In this document: positions 24,754-34,473 of the stretch, in pieces
How the letters are laid out: every line of letters begins with the position of its first letter
Numbering within the stretch: the stretch's first letter is position 1
NCBI GenBank assembly: GCA_964482325.1
Contig: CAYZXD010000013.1
Span: 1-58,781, forward strand
Length of the DNA stretch: 58,781 nucleotides
Direction: 5' to 3'
Source of the DNA: CAYZJV01 sp964482325
GTDB lineage: Bacteria; Spirochaetota; Spirochaetia; Sphaerochaetales; Sphaerochaetaceae
Program-made: the position numbers and the translations under genes
The notes under the pieces: generated by a model
The model's input: only the letters and a program-made list of their open reading frames with translations
The model's database searches: none
Told to the model about the DNA's origin: nothing

Positions 24754-27585
24754 ATGCGGAAAGTTTTTACCGTAGTCGCATTGCTCATCTGTACAGTGGT
24801 GATCTCGGCCGAGCCATTGGTGTTGACCACTGCCGAGCAGGATTTTATCAACGCGCATCCGGTGATTCGTATCGGAGTTGATCCTGCGTTCATCCCCTTT
24901 GAATTTATTGATGATGAAGGCAAATATCAGGGGGTATCTTCCGATATTATTCAGTATGTTGCAGAACAGACCGGTCTTGAATTTGCTCTTCAACAGGATC
25001 TTTCCTGGCAGGAAGTAACGGCAGCTGTTCAAGCTAAACATATCGATGTCTTACCTGCTGCGGCACAAACAGAGGAGCGAAACTCCTACTTGCTGTTCAC
25101 CCGTTCTTATATTACCTTCCAGCGTGCGGCAGTGGTAAAAGATACCAATGAAAGTATCAATTCTTTTGATGATCTTTTTGGCCGTCAGGTAGCGGTTCAG
25201 GCGAACAGTTCACACTATGGGTTTCTTGTCACATACCCTGAAATCATTTTGAGAACCTATGATACCGTCGAAGAGGCTCTCGATGCTGTGTATCGGGGCG
25301 ATGAAGTAGTCTTTGTGGGCAATGAAGCTACTACCAGCTATCTTGCAAGCGCTCAAGGGATGACAGGATTACGTTTTATCACCTTGCCTTCCCAAGGTGT
25401 TCAGCAGCTGCATATGGCGGTACGAAATGACTGGCCACAGCTCGTCTCCATTCTCGATAAAGCCTTAGCAACCCTTGATGAGGCGCATCTGGCAGAGATT
25501 TATGACCGATGGATTACCCATGATCGACGCATCGATTATACGCCGTTTATTCTTGCTTTTGGTGTGATTCTTGGAATTTTCTTCATCATGGGAGGAGTAT
25601 CTGCCTACTGGATCATCCGATTAAAACGAGAGATTGCGCAAAAGGAACAGGCACAGCAGGAGATGAAAGAAGCAACGATGCGCGCTGAGGCTGCAGATCG
25701 TGAAAAAAGTCGTTTTATGGCTCGTATGTCCCATGAGATACGAACACCATTGAATGGTATTAACGGTATGACCTTTCTCCTTGAAGGGACGAAACTGGAT
25801 GCGGTACAGAAGCGTCACCTTGCTACCATTTCACGAGCCTCGCAGAGTATGCTCTCGATCATCAACGATATAATCGACTATTCGCGTATTGAGGAACGGA
25901 GAATCAGTCTTGAACGCATACCATTTAAACTTGACGAAGTTATTCAACATATCATTTCGTTGGAAATGCACAGCATGCAGGAGAAAGATCTTCACCTCCA
26001 GCTTGAATGGGAAAGCGATGTTCCGGTGCACGTAATAGGAGACAGTAATCGGGTTGGACAGATATTAACCAATCTCATCCATAATGCGATTAAATTTACC
26101 GAAAAGGGGACTATTGGGATCCGTGTCAGCTGTGCCGACCTACAGGAATCTTCCTGTCGAATTGTGTGTGAAGTCAGTGATACCGGTATCGGAATGACTG
26201 CGCAGGAACAGGAAAAATTATTCAAACCATTTGGCCAGGCAGATGCAAGCATTGCCCGCAGATATGGAGGTTTCGGTCTCGGTCTTTCGATCGTGAAAAG
26301 TTTAGTTGAATTGAGGCAGGGTTCTCTCGAGGTGTTTAGCGAATGGGGTATGGGCTCCACATTTACCTTGGAATTACCCTTTGATCGTGACCAGTCAGGA
26401 GCCAATGAGGACAATCTCAAGCTACAGGCTTCAGGGATATCTGATTTGCCGATTCTTATTTGTGCAAAGGATGAGACGATACGCAAGGCAATCGAAATTG
26501 TATTACGGCGCATAGGGTCATCTGGTGATTATATTGGATCATCTGCGATGATTATGCAGTTGATGAGCAATGCTGATGTACCAAATCGCTACCGTCTGAT
26601 CATCGCTGATTACGCGATAGATAACGATATGCCATCGACGATTCCCTTACTGCAGCAGCTTGATGCAAAGGTTCTTGTCTTTGTCGAAGGCGAAGATGCC
26701 CTGCATGCCGAAGAAATAAGAGCCTCTGGAGCAGATATTGTACTCCCCAAACCGGTACTTCCTTCGCTGGTCTTCGACAGTCTCATTGAGTTATTCAGTA
26801 ACCATAATCCTGAAAGACAAACAAGTGAAATTGCATCCTCAGTCACTGTTCCGCAGACCGAGCAGACTATTCTGGTGGTTGAGGATAACCGGGTAAATCA
26901 GACTATTGCAAAAGAGATCCTAAAGCAGTCCGGTTATGAGGTGATAATCGCTGAAAATGGGAAAGTCGGTGTTGACCAGTTTGTTGCACAGCGAGAGCGT
27001 ATTCACCTCATTCTGATGGATTTGCACATGGATGTGATGGATGGATTTGCAGCAATGGAAAAAATACGGGAGATAGATACAGAAATACCGGTATTTGCAC
27101 TTACAGCCGATGTGATCGGTGATACCCGCCAGCGCTGCAGAGATGCCGGTTTTACCCGTATCGTCAGCAAACCGTACCAGCCAAAAGAATTAATTGATCT
27201 GATTCGTGCGACGTTACCGTTTGATTCTGAGCCCTCTCTACCGGTGCTCGATACGGTTCGGGGAACTCGTATGGTAGGTGATAATTCTGATCTCTATCGA
27301 AAGATGGTACGATTATTTCTTCAGGAGATTATCGAAAGCATGGAAGATCTCGAGAAAGCGATTGAGCAGAACCAATGGGAGGAAATTGGTAATATTGCTC
27401 ATAAAATCAAGGGAGGAGCAGCCTCTATCGGTGCTGAGCGGGTAACGAAACGGGCAAAACAGATACAGATTCTTGGTTCGCAACGCGCAACGGGCATTAC
27501 GGATGAAATGAAAAAACTTCGACAGGATATTGATGAATTACTAGCAACATCCCATATTTTTCTCGAAAATAACTTCGATTACTAA
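24754..27585 (+). CDS. hybrid sensor histidine kinase with periplasmic SBP-3 domain, two receivers and HPt
   Basis: 943 residues from ATG 24754, where a signal peptide begins; ATG 24724 would overlap the previous gene. Domains in order: signal peptide; periplasmic amino-acid-binding-like domain (SBP family 3, about 25-255); one membrane helix (about 265-290); HisKA with H327 in MSHEIRTPLNG; an HATPase with N-box NLIHNAIKF, DTGIGM and GFGLGLSIV; a degenerate receiver (about 565-680); an intact receiver with D756 in LILMDLHMD; and HPt with H883 in AHKIKGGAA. It likely senses a small solute directly and feeds a phosphorelay to the HD-GYP regulator upstream. Confidence 0.9.
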   Translation: MRKVFTVVALLICTVVISAEPLVLTTAEQDFINAHPVIRIGVDPAFIPFEFIDDEGKYQGVSSDIIQYVAEQTGLEFALQQDLSWQEVTAAVQAKHIDVLPAAAQTEERNSYLLFTRSYITFQRAAVVKDTNESINSFDDLFGRQVAVQANSSHYGFLVTYPEIILRTYDTVEEALDAVYRGDEVVFVGNEATTSYLASAQGMTGLRFITLPSQGVQQLHMAVRNDWPQLVSILDKALATLDEAHLAEIYDRWITHDRRIDYTPFILAFGVILGIFFIMGGVSAYWIIRLKREIAQKEQAQQEMKEATMRAEAADREKSRFMARMSHEIRTPLNGINGMTFLLEGTKLDAVQKRHLATISRASQSMLSIINDIIDYSRIEERRISLERIPFKLDEVIQHIISLEMHSMQEKDLHLQLEWESDVPVHVIGDSNRVGQILTNLIHNAIKFTEKGTIGIRVSCADLQESSCRIVCEVSDTGIGMTAQEQEKLFKPFGQADASIARRYGGFGLGLSIVKSLVELRQGSLEVFSEWGMGSTFTLELPFDRDQSGANEDNLKLQASGISDLPILICAKDETIRKAIEIVLRRIGSSGDYIGSSAMIMQLMSNADVPNRYRLIIADYAIDNDMPSTIPLLQQLDAKVLVFVEGEDALHAEEIRASGADIVLPKPVLPSLVFDSLIELFSNHNPERQTSEIASSVTVPQTEQTILVVEDNRVNQTIAKEILKQSGYEVIIAENGKVGVDQFVAQRERIHLILMDLHMDVMDGFAAMEKIREIDTEIPVFALTADVIGDTRQRCRDAGFTRIVSKPYQPKELIDLIRATLPFDSEPSLPVLDTVRGTRMVGDNSDLYRKMVRLFLQEIIESMEDLEKAIEQNQWEEIGNIAHKIKGGAASIGAERVTKRAKQIQILGSQRATGITDEMKKLRQDIDELLATSHIFLENNFDY

Positions 27586-27674
27586 AATGTAAGATGTATG
27601 TACGTGGTTTTGCTTGATAATAAAAGGTAGCAGCAGTACTATTGTAATTCATTCAATTTTTAATGGGGTATAGT

Positions 27675-28421
27675 ATGCAGCTGAAGTATCAAGCAGTGTT
27701 TATGGACATTCAGAACAAAATTCTCTCTGGTTATTGGCCTGAGAATGCCATGATTCCCACAGAACTGGAACTCTGTAGCAAGCATAAAGTGAGTCGTATT
27801 ACGGTCCGGCGTGCACTTGATGATTTGGTACAAATGGGGCTGATTCGACGAGCACGGGGAAAGGGGTCATTTGTTTGTAAGACAAAGCAGCATTATGAGT
27901 ATCGCAATGGTACAGTCAGTCAGGATGGAGTCGGTTCTGATACAAAGATCTTCAACCGTATCATTGAAGATGCATATTATGGCCCGAACACAGAACTGGC
28001 AAAGAATATGATGTCCTCATTTAAGTTAAGTCCGGAAAGCGCCGGTGGGGTGGTAAGAATCAGATTCCTCCGACTAGTTGATGATCATCCCTACGCATTA
28101 ATGAGTATTTTTATGCCTGAACAGATATCACAGGCTATCGATCGAGATCTGTTGGTTCGTCGTTCTTTTCTTGATGTCTACGAATTGACCACAGGAAATC
28201 AAATTGTAACGCTGCATCGTTCAGTGTCGGCAGTGATTCCGGATGATGAACAATGTCTGCTTCTTGGCGCACGGCCGGGAACTGCACATCTGTGGATGAA
28301 GGGAACAGCCTGTCTTGCTGATGAGACTCCTGTAGCACTCAACTATGCGTTATATAATGGGAATCTGTTCGATTTTGCGGTGAGTATTGATTTAAATAAT
28401 CCACCGAAAGCGGCTCTCTGA
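27675..28421 (+). CDS. GntR-family regulator (HutC/UTRA type)
   Basis: About 248 residues from ATG 27675; ATG 27663 is an alternative. The N-terminal winged HTH reads IPTELELCSKHKVSRITVRR then ALDDLVQMGLIRR and GKGSFV, the GntR pattern. The C-terminal ~160 residues are a UTRA ligand domain (VRIRFLRLVDDHPYALMSIF). It lies 111 bp before an acyl-CoA ligase gene in the same direction and may regulate it, but UTRA domains usually sense sugars or amino-acid derivatives. The link is positional only. Confidence 0.85.
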   Translation: MQLKYQAVFMDIQNKILSGYWPENAMIPTELELCSKHKVSRITVRRALDDLVQMGLIRRARGKGSFVCKTKQHYEYRNGTVSQDGVGSDTKIFNRIIEDAYYGPNTELAKNMMSSFKLSPESAGGVVRIRFLRLVDDHPYALMSIFMPEQISQAIDRDLLVRRSFLDVYELTTGNQIVTLHRSVSAVIPDDEQCLLLGARPGTAHLWMKGTACLADETPVALNYALYNGNLFDFAVSIDLNNPPKAAL

Positions 28422-28455
28422 ATAACGATTTGGAGTAATTATCTCACTATTATTT

Positions 28456-28486
28456 TTGACAATACCCTTATTTGTGTTACTATAAG
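28456..28486 (+). promoter_or_regulatory. promoter of the acyl-CoA ligase gene
   Basis: TTGACA at 28456-28461 and TACTAT at 28478-28483 (16-bp spacer) or TATAAG at 28481-28486 (19-bp spacer). It is an AT-rich region 50-75 bp before the ligase start at 28533, with AGAGGAG as ribosome-binding site. Confidence 0.5.
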
Positions 28487-28532
28487 TGCAATGTTATTAT
28501 AATTGTCATACAGGCACTAGAGGAGATTCATA

Positions 28533-30467
28533 ATGAGGACTATTACCCAAATGCTGCGGGATGCGGCAGAACGATTTCCCAACCGAGCCTATGTTACTAA
28601 AAAAGAAGATACGGGATGGGTTTCATTTGGTTACTGCGAGGTGGATAACCTTTCAGATGCCGTGGCAGCGAATCTTCTTGCCCGGAAAATCCCCTCTGGT
28701 ACTACCTATGGGGTATTAGCTGAAGGCAGACCGGAATGGATCATTGCGGAATTGGGAGTCATCAAATCCCGTTGCGTATCAGTACCTCTTTCTATCAAGC
28801 TTACTCCCGAAGAAATTGCGTTTCGGTTGACCCATAGTGAATCTCGTGGGGTGATCGTCTCATCCAATACGCTCGATAAGGTCTGTCAGGCACTCGATCT
28901 GATGGAAGAAAAACCGATTCTCCTCTATCTCGACAATTTTGATGATCGTCTGGAGCGGCAGGCTACTGAGCGGTCATGGAAAGAGGGCGAGCAATTTATC
29001 ACATGGGAGACTCTGATTGCACAGGGGACTGAGATACTTTCCCGTCTTCCCGATATCGTAGATCTTTCAGTTGATACGATAGATGAGCATGATACGGTGA
29101 ATATCTGTTATACATCAGGGACCACCGGCAATCCTAAGGGTATTATGCTGACACACTTGAATTACTGGGCCAATAGTCATGATGCCATTGAATTGTTCTC
29201 TCTCCCTGATGCAGAATTTGAAACGCTTGTGGTACTTCCCCTGGACCATTCATTTGCTCATACCGTAGGTATGTATACGGCAATCCTGAAAGGGATTACA
29301 CTCCATTTTGTTGATGCCCGGGGAAGTAATGCCGCTATAGTACGTAATTTCCCTAAGAACCTTGTTGAAGTAAATCCCACATTTTTACTCACCGTCCCTT
29401 CCATCAGTGGAAACTTCATGAAAAAAATGACAAAGGCGATTGCCGAAAAAGGACCGTTTGTAAACGGTATTTTTCAGCGTGGATTACAGGCAGGAATAAA
29501 ACGTAACGGGGATGGATTTCATAAAGGATCCCTCGGTGTGCAGATAGCCACCTGGGTTCCCTATACACTTGCGTCTCTCCTCGTCTTCCCTAAGTTGCGA
29601 TCGGTATTCGGTAATCGCATACAATATTGTGTCGGAGGAGGAGCACTTCTTGAAGCACGGCAGCAGCATTTTTTCGCTGCAATCGGAGTACCGGTATACC
29701 AAGGTTATGGGTTAACCGAAGCGGCTCCGATCATCAGCAGTAATTCACCAAAGCGTTATAAATTCGGGACTTCGGGCATGGTTGCTCCTACGGTAACGTG
29801 TCGGATTATGAAAAGTGATACCGAGGAAGCTGCTGTAGGTGAACGAGGAGAAATTGTTATTGCCGGTGAGAATGTCATGAAAGGATATTTCAAGAATCCT
29901 GAAGCGACGGCAGAGGTGCTCAGAGAAGAGCATGGGGTAACCTGGTTGTGGACCGGTGATCTTGGCTACATGGACGAAGATGGTTTTTTGGTGGTTACCG
30001 GACGGGCAAAGGCGCTGCTGATTGCCAAAGATGGGGAGAAATACTCACCGGAAGAGGTGGAAGAGGTGATGCTAAACCACACTGAAATTATTAATCAACT
30101 GGTAGTCTACAATGATCACCGGGCAACCACCACTGCGTTAGTCACTCTGCAGGAGGATTTGGTGAAGCGGATGATCAGTGATGAACACCTCAGTACTCCC
30201 GAAGCAGTCCTGAAACGAATATATGAAACCCTGAAAACCTATGAACCAGCAGCCATCAAGAGTATTCCATCTCAATGGATTCCCAGCCGTTTTATGGTGA
30301 TTGAAGAGCCTTTCAGTGAAGCGGATGGCTTAGTAAACTCTACCATGAAGCTGGTACGTTACAAGGTGATTGAACGGTATCAAAATCGGATTAATCAGAT
30401 GTATGATGATGAAATGGCACACGAGGCTGAAAATCTTGCCGTAATCCAGCGGTTATTCTTTTCGTGA
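28533..30467 (+). CDS. long-chain acyl-CoA synthetase (AMP-forming)
   Basis: 644 residues, ANL superfamily. The AMP motif YTSGTTGNPKGIMLTH (about 191-206), the A5 motif YQGYGLTEAAP, the A7 motif WLWTGDLGYMDEDGFL and the hinge VTGRAKALL are present. The catalytic lysine region near the C-terminus is less clear (VNSTMKLVRYK). It activates fatty acids with ATP and CoA, for uptake or membrane-lipid use. The gene stands alone behind a GntR regulator and is convergent, with a 15-bp overlap, with the Fur-family gene. Confidence 0.88.
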   Translation: MRTITQMLRDAAERFPNRAYVTKKEDTGWVSFGYCEVDNLSDAVAANLLARKIPSGTTYGVLAEGRPEWIIAELGVIKSRCVSVPLSIKLTPEEIAFRLTHSESRGVIVSSNTLDKVCQALDLMEEKPILLYLDNFDDRLERQATERSWKEGEQFITWETLIAQGTEILSRLPDIVDLSVDTIDEHDTVNICYTSGTTGNPKGIMLTHLNYWANSHDAIELFSLPDAEFETLVVLPLDHSFAHTVGMYTAILKGITLHFVDARGSNAAIVRNFPKNLVEVNPTFLLTVPSISGNFMKKMTKAIAEKGPFVNGIFQRGLQAGIKRNGDGFHKGSLGVQIATWVPYTLASLLVFPKLRSVFGNRIQYCVGGGALLEARQQHFFAAIGVPVYQGYGLTEAAPIISSNSPKRYKFGTSGMVAPTVTCRIMKSDTEEAAVGERGEIVIAGENVMKGYFKNPEATAEVLREEHGVTWLWTGDLGYMDEDGFLVVTGRAKALLIAKDGEKYSPEEVEEVMLNHTEIINQLVVYNDHRATTTALVTLQEDLVKRMISDEHLSTPEAVLKRIYETLKTYEPAAIKSIPSQWIPSRFMVIEEPFSEADGLVNSTMKLVRYKVIERYQNRINQMYDDEMAHEAENLAVIQRLFFS

Positions 30468-30842
30468 TTGCGCACACCGGGAACAGAGACCTTTCAGTAC
30501 AATCTCATGCTGATGAACAACAAACCCTGCATGATGTTTCATTGCAGAATCCAATGTTTCGAGAGAATCAATATCAACGTCACTGATTGATCCGCACGAG
30601 GTGCAGATGAGATGACAATGTTCATCGTTACGTCCATCGTAACGGATACTGGTAGATCCCGCTGTTTCTAGTTTTCTCACCATGCCCATTTCTGTTAGCT
30701 GATTAAGATTACGATAGACCGTACCAAGACTGACATGGTGCATCTGTTCTTTCACCAATGCATGAATCTCTTCGGCGGTAGGATGATTTTCTGCTTTACG
30801 GAGTGTTTCAAGTATCAGTTCCCGTTGACGTGAGTACTTCAA
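30453..30842 (-). CDS. Fur-family regulator (PerR-like)
   Basis: 129 residues if it starts at TTG 30842, which has AAGGAGG directly upstream; an ATG at 30899 would add 19 residues lying inside the next gene. The winged HTH reads HPTAEEIHALVKEQMHHVSL then G-T-V-Y-R-N-L. Metal sites: H-C-H-L-I-C-T-S-C (first CxxC) and G-L-C-S-R-C (second CxxC), the structural zinc of Fur/PerR proteins. In anaerobes with rubrerythrin and ferritin a PerR role is likely. It overlaps the DUF454 gene start region on the same strand and the ligase gene at its 3' end. Confidence 0.88.
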   Translation of the reverse strand: MKYSRQRELILETLRKAENHPTAEEIHALVKEQMHHVSLGTVYRNLNQLTEMGMVRKLETAGSTSIRYDGRNDEHCHLICTSCGSISDVDIDSLETLDSAMKHHAGFVVHQHEIVLKGLCSRCAQSRKE

Positions 30843-31236
30843 TGGAGTCCTCCTTCCGTGTTCGGATGAGAAGCAGGTGTGTCGTGACAATAGTCCCAAT
30901 AACTCCTAGCAGTATGATCACTACTGGAGTTTTTACAATCACTGCAGAAATGCCAAGCCCTAACCATAACCAGATTATTGCACGGATTTTTGTCTGCATG
31001 GGAATTCCTTCATGGGTCCTCCAATGTCTGAGATAGCTTCCAAATAGTTTACTTTCTTCAAGCTTTCGGGCAAGTTTCTCGTTTGAAAGCGAAAAACAAG
31101 CAGCTGCAAGGAGTACAAATGGAGTAGTGGGGAGCACTGGCATGATGATCCCCACAGCTCCAAGAGCAACACTGAGACTTCCGATTAATACGAGAGCAAT
31201 ATATTTCAACCTATTCGGTTTATTCTTTTTGTCCAT
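30808..31236 (-). CDS. DUF454 (YbaN-family) inner-membrane protein
   Basis: 142 residues from ATG 31236, which has GAGGTTC upstream; ATG 31269 is also in frame. Three hydrophobic helices are visible (LVLIGSLSVALGAVGIIMPV; then around FVLLAAACF; then IVKTPVVIILLGVIGTIVTT). The P-V-L-P-T-T-P-F motif and SLSNEKLARKLEESKLFGSY are the DUF454 signature. Function is unknown; family members sit near haem or fur genes in some bacteria. It overlaps the Fur gene by 35 bp, so the pair is probably one operon. Confidence 0.85.
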   Translation of the reverse strand: MDKKNKPNRLKYIALVLIGSLSVALGAVGIIMPVLPTTPFVLLAAACFSLSNEKLARKLEESKLFGSYLRHWRTHEGIPMQTKIRAIIWLWLGLGISAVIVKTPVVIILLGVIGTIVTTHLLLIRTRKEDSIEVLTSTGTDT

Positions 31237-31499
31237 GAACCTCTTCCAAACTTGTGATGCGTTCTGCATACCATGTCAAAGTACTGCTGTCAATAGATCT
31301 GTGACATTTGCAACGAATTGGTAGAGGACATGAAAAAGAAGTAACAGAATTGAGAAATAAATCTGTTATCATAATAACGGTTAGGTGTCTAAATAGAACA
31401 AAATGTACAAATTCTTCTGTACGAGTAGCAAGAGGTATGATATGCTCCGGTTAGAAAATTAATCTCATGCCCTGTGGCTGAATTTAGGGAGTGTTGTTC

Positions 31500-33116
31500 A
31501 TGACAGATTTTGGATTATGGGGTCTGATTCCCCCGATTCTTACGATTGCACTGGCTTTTATTACCAAGGATGTGATCATCTCGCTCTTTCTCGGTATTCT
31601 TTCCGGTACGCTGATTGTTGCAGGCGGTAATCCGTTCGCTGCGTTGGTAAACCTTTCCGATGTGGTAGCTGGATCCCTTAACGATGGTTGGAATATTAGA
31701 ATATTCCTCTTCTGTGCGCTTTTGGGCGGCTTGGTAGGACTGTTATCCAAAACTGGAGCTACGAAAGCCTTTGGTCGTTGGGCAGCGTTGCATGTCCGGA
31801 CGAAAAAAGCAAGCATGCTCATGACTTGGTTTTTCGGTCTGTTGATTTTTATTGACGATTATTTCAACAGTCTTGCCGTCGGAACGGTGATGCGTCCTAT
31901 CAGTGATAAGAATGGCGTTCCTCGTGCCAAGTTGGCCTACATTCTTGATTCAACCGCTGCACCCGTCTGCATTATCGCACCGGTTTCCAGTTGGGTGATC
32001 ACGGTTATGTCCATTGTGAAAGGATCTGAAGGATTCAGTCAGCTGGGAATGACTGAGTTTGAATTCTTCATTCGATCTATCCCCTATAACTTGTATGCGC
32101 TGCTGACTATTATCATGGTGCTTACCATCATACTCACCAGCAGAGATTTCGGCCCTATGGCTGCCTCAAACCGGTACCATGAAACCACGGGCAGTCTGTA
32201 TAATCAGGCATACGGAGATGCTCCCGGTGAAGTTGCCGAGATCGGAGGAAAGGATCGTGCAATCGCTTTAGATATGATTCTTCCTATTGTGGTACTGATT
32301 GCCTCGGCAGTTATCTTCTTCCCGGTAACCACCTGGATGGGATCTATTGACGGTCAGCAGATTACCAGCATGGGACAGGCGATGAGCAGTATGACGCTCG
32401 GGCAGGCTTTCAGTGATACTGATGCATCGTATGCCCTGTTCTACTCGGTGATTTTTACCCTCACGATTACCTTCATTTACTATTTTGTCCGGCGACTGTT
32501 CACCATCAAAGAGGCTTCTGAGGCATTGAAGGAAGGTATCGGATCCATGGTCCCTGCTCTGTTGATTCTCACCATGGCATGGAGTATCGGAACTATCATC
32601 AAGAGTGCACCAGAGGACGGTGGTCTTGGTCTTGCTGCATTCCTCTCTGAGGCTGTGGTGGCAGGAGGCTTCCCGCTTGCCCTCGTTCCCGTGATCGTTT
32701 TTGCTCTTTCGGCACTCATAGCATTCTCAACAGGTACTTCCTGGGGCACCTTTGCTATCATGATACCTATCACCATGCCGATCATAGCAGGACTCTCCAG
32801 TGCCCGCGGACTTGATCTTACAGGTATGGCAAATGCGATGTTCCTTGGTGTCAGTGCGGTTCTTGGAGGCTCGGTATTTGGCGATCACTCATCTCCGATC
32901 TCCGATACGACGATTCTCTCTTCCACCGGCGCCAGTTGCCCGCATCTTGAGCATGTCGGAACACAGATGCCGTATGCACTTTTCATTGCCGTCTGTTCGA
33001 TGGTTGGATTCCTCTTCGGAGGACTGTTCCTCCAGGCGTCTCTTGCCTGGCTCGGCGCTTTGATCCTATTCGTGTTGGGAATTGTGTTCCTTCCGCGTAT
33101 CTATCGTAAGGCGTAA
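31500..33116 (+). CDS. Na+/H+ antiporter, NhaC family
   Basis: 538 residues from ATG 31500 with AGGGAG upstream; GTG 31491 is possible. About 12 membrane helices. Family motifs include DDYFNSLAVGTVMRPISDK, DSTAAPVCIIAPVSSW and FGDHSSPISDTTILSSTGA, the last being diagnostic for NhaC-type and related carriers. It would export sodium against protons at the inner membrane; some relatives exchange malate/lactate. It is a single gene, followed 20 bp later by manA. Confidence 0.88.
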   Translation: MTDFGLWGLIPPILTIALAFITKDVIISLFLGILSGTLIVAGGNPFAALVNLSDVVAGSLNDGWNIRIFLFCALLGGLVGLLSKTGATKAFGRWAALHVRTKKASMLMTWFFGLLIFIDDYFNSLAVGTVMRPISDKNGVPRAKLAYILDSTAAPVCIIAPVSSWVITVMSIVKGSEGFSQLGMTEFEFFIRSIPYNLYALLTIIMVLTIILTSRDFGPMAASNRYHETTGSLYNQAYGDAPGEVAEIGGKDRAIALDMILPIVVLIASAVIFFPVTTWMGSIDGQQITSMGQAMSSMTLGQAFSDTDASYALFYSVIFTLTITFIYYFVRRLFTIKEASEALKEGIGSMVPALLILTMAWSIGTIIKSAPEDGGLGLAAFLSEAVVAGGFPLALVPVIVFALSALIAFSTGTSWGTFAIMIPITMPIIAGLSSARGLDLTGMANAMFLGVSAVLGGSVFGDHSSPISDTTILSSTGASCPHLEHVGTQMPYALFIAVCSMVGFLFGGLFLQASLAWLGALILFVLGIVFLPRIYRKA

Positions 33117-33136
33117 GAGCATGATAGAATGGGCAC

Positions 33137-34363
33137 ATGAATGATCTGAACGTTTCCGATTTGTTTGTGCCCATTCTCCCTAAAATTCAGCATTATGCAT
33201 GGGGAGATACCTATTTCATCCCCACTCTTTTGTGCAGGGAACCTGATGGAAAGCCGAATGCCGAACTGTGGTTTGGTACGCATCCCCGGGGAGAGTCTAC
33301 GCTCACCGATGGAGTTCCATTTGGAGATTATCTGTGTGATCACGCTCAGGTGTTTCTCGGAAAAGAACAGATAGAACGATACGGAAATGATCTCCCATTC
33401 CTGTTGAAAATACTTGCAATCGCCCAGCCGTTATCTCTTCAGGTACATCCAAGTGCGGAGCAGGCTCAAAGCGGCTTTTCTGCCGAGGTGGTCTCCCATG
33501 TCGATACTCCGGCAGAATTATGGAATTACCAGGATGATCGCCAGAAATCTGAAGTACTGTATGCGCTTACACCCGTAACTGCATTGTGCGGGTTTATTTC
33601 AGTTGATCGATTATCTGAGCAGATGCAGGTACTTATACCACAGCACGTTGAAAAGGTGTTTCCGTTTCTGTTAGGAAAATCGCACGATGCCAGTGAAGTG
33701 ATCGAACAGTTCTTCACTACCTTGTATACCCTTGAGCCGACTGATATGCATCTGCTTATTGAAGAATTTTCTCACAATCTCGCAGCTTTGCATCTTCCCT
33801 CCGAGACTCCGGATGGAAAGTATCTCAGCGCAGCCGGGGTAGCACAGCTCTGTTTAGACAAATATCCAGAGGATCCCAGCGTACTGGCCCCCTTCTTTCT
33901 AAATGTGGTCCATCTCGCACCGGGAGAAGCACTCTACCTTGAGCCACGAACACTTCATGCATACATTCATGGACACGGTGTTGAGCTCATGAGCAACAGC
34001 GATAATGTACTTCGTGCCGGATTGACTGTAAAAAACATACAAATTCATGAAGTGTTTAAGACGCTCTCTTTCAAACCTCAGGAAATTTCGGTTTGTCCAC
34101 AGATGCAACCTGCAGATGGCCGAACCACGGTATTGGCACCGTCCGATGATTTTCTTCTTCGGGTGTATCAGAGCGGAACCTATTCGGTATCGGCTGAGGC
34201 ATCAATCACCTTGTTCTTATGTACTGAAGGGGAGGCGGTGGTTGAGTATGAGGGTGGTAAAGCAACGATACCACAGGGAGCATGCCTTGCTGTGGCCGCT
34301 GCTGCACCACCGTATCAAATTACCGTCACCGGGAGACTCTTTAGTGCCTCGATTCCCTGTTGA
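33137..34363 (+). CDS. manA: mannose-6-phosphate isomerase, class I
   Basis: 408 residues. The N-terminal motif KIQHYAWGD, AELWFGTHPRGES, the zinc-site LSLQVHPSAEQA, and the late EPRTLHAYIHGHGVELMSNS with D-N-V-L-R-A-G-L-T are all type I phosphomannose isomerase signatures. It interconverts fructose-6-phosphate and mannose-6-phosphate, feeding GDP-mannose or mannose use. The start at 33137 lacks a strong ribosome-binding site. Length fits the family. Confidence 0.92.
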   Translation: MNDLNVSDLFVPILPKIQHYAWGDTYFIPTLLCREPDGKPNAELWFGTHPRGESTLTDGVPFGDYLCDHAQVFLGKEQIERYGNDLPFLLKILAIAQPLSLQVHPSAEQAQSGFSAEVVSHVDTPAELWNYQDDRQKSEVLYALTPVTALCGFISVDRLSEQMQVLIPQHVEKVFPFLLGKSHDASEVIEQFFTTLYTLEPTDMHLLIEEFSHNLAALHLPSETPDGKYLSAAGVAQLCLDKYPEDPSVLAPFFLNVVHLAPGEALYLEPRTLHAYIHGHGVELMSNSDNVLRAGLTVKNIQIHEVFKTLSFKPQEISVCPQMQPADGRTTVLAPSDDFLLRVYQSGTYSVSAEASITLFLCTEGEAVVEYEGGKATIPQGACLAVAAAAPPYQITVTGRLFSASIPC

Positions 34364-34473
34364 ATTCATGATAGCGCTGCGTAAGTAAGTGGTGCTGCAG
34401 AAGTTTCGTATCGTATCCGGATCAATTGTATACTCCTTGACGACATGAAGAATAAATAGGAATTATAGGATGT

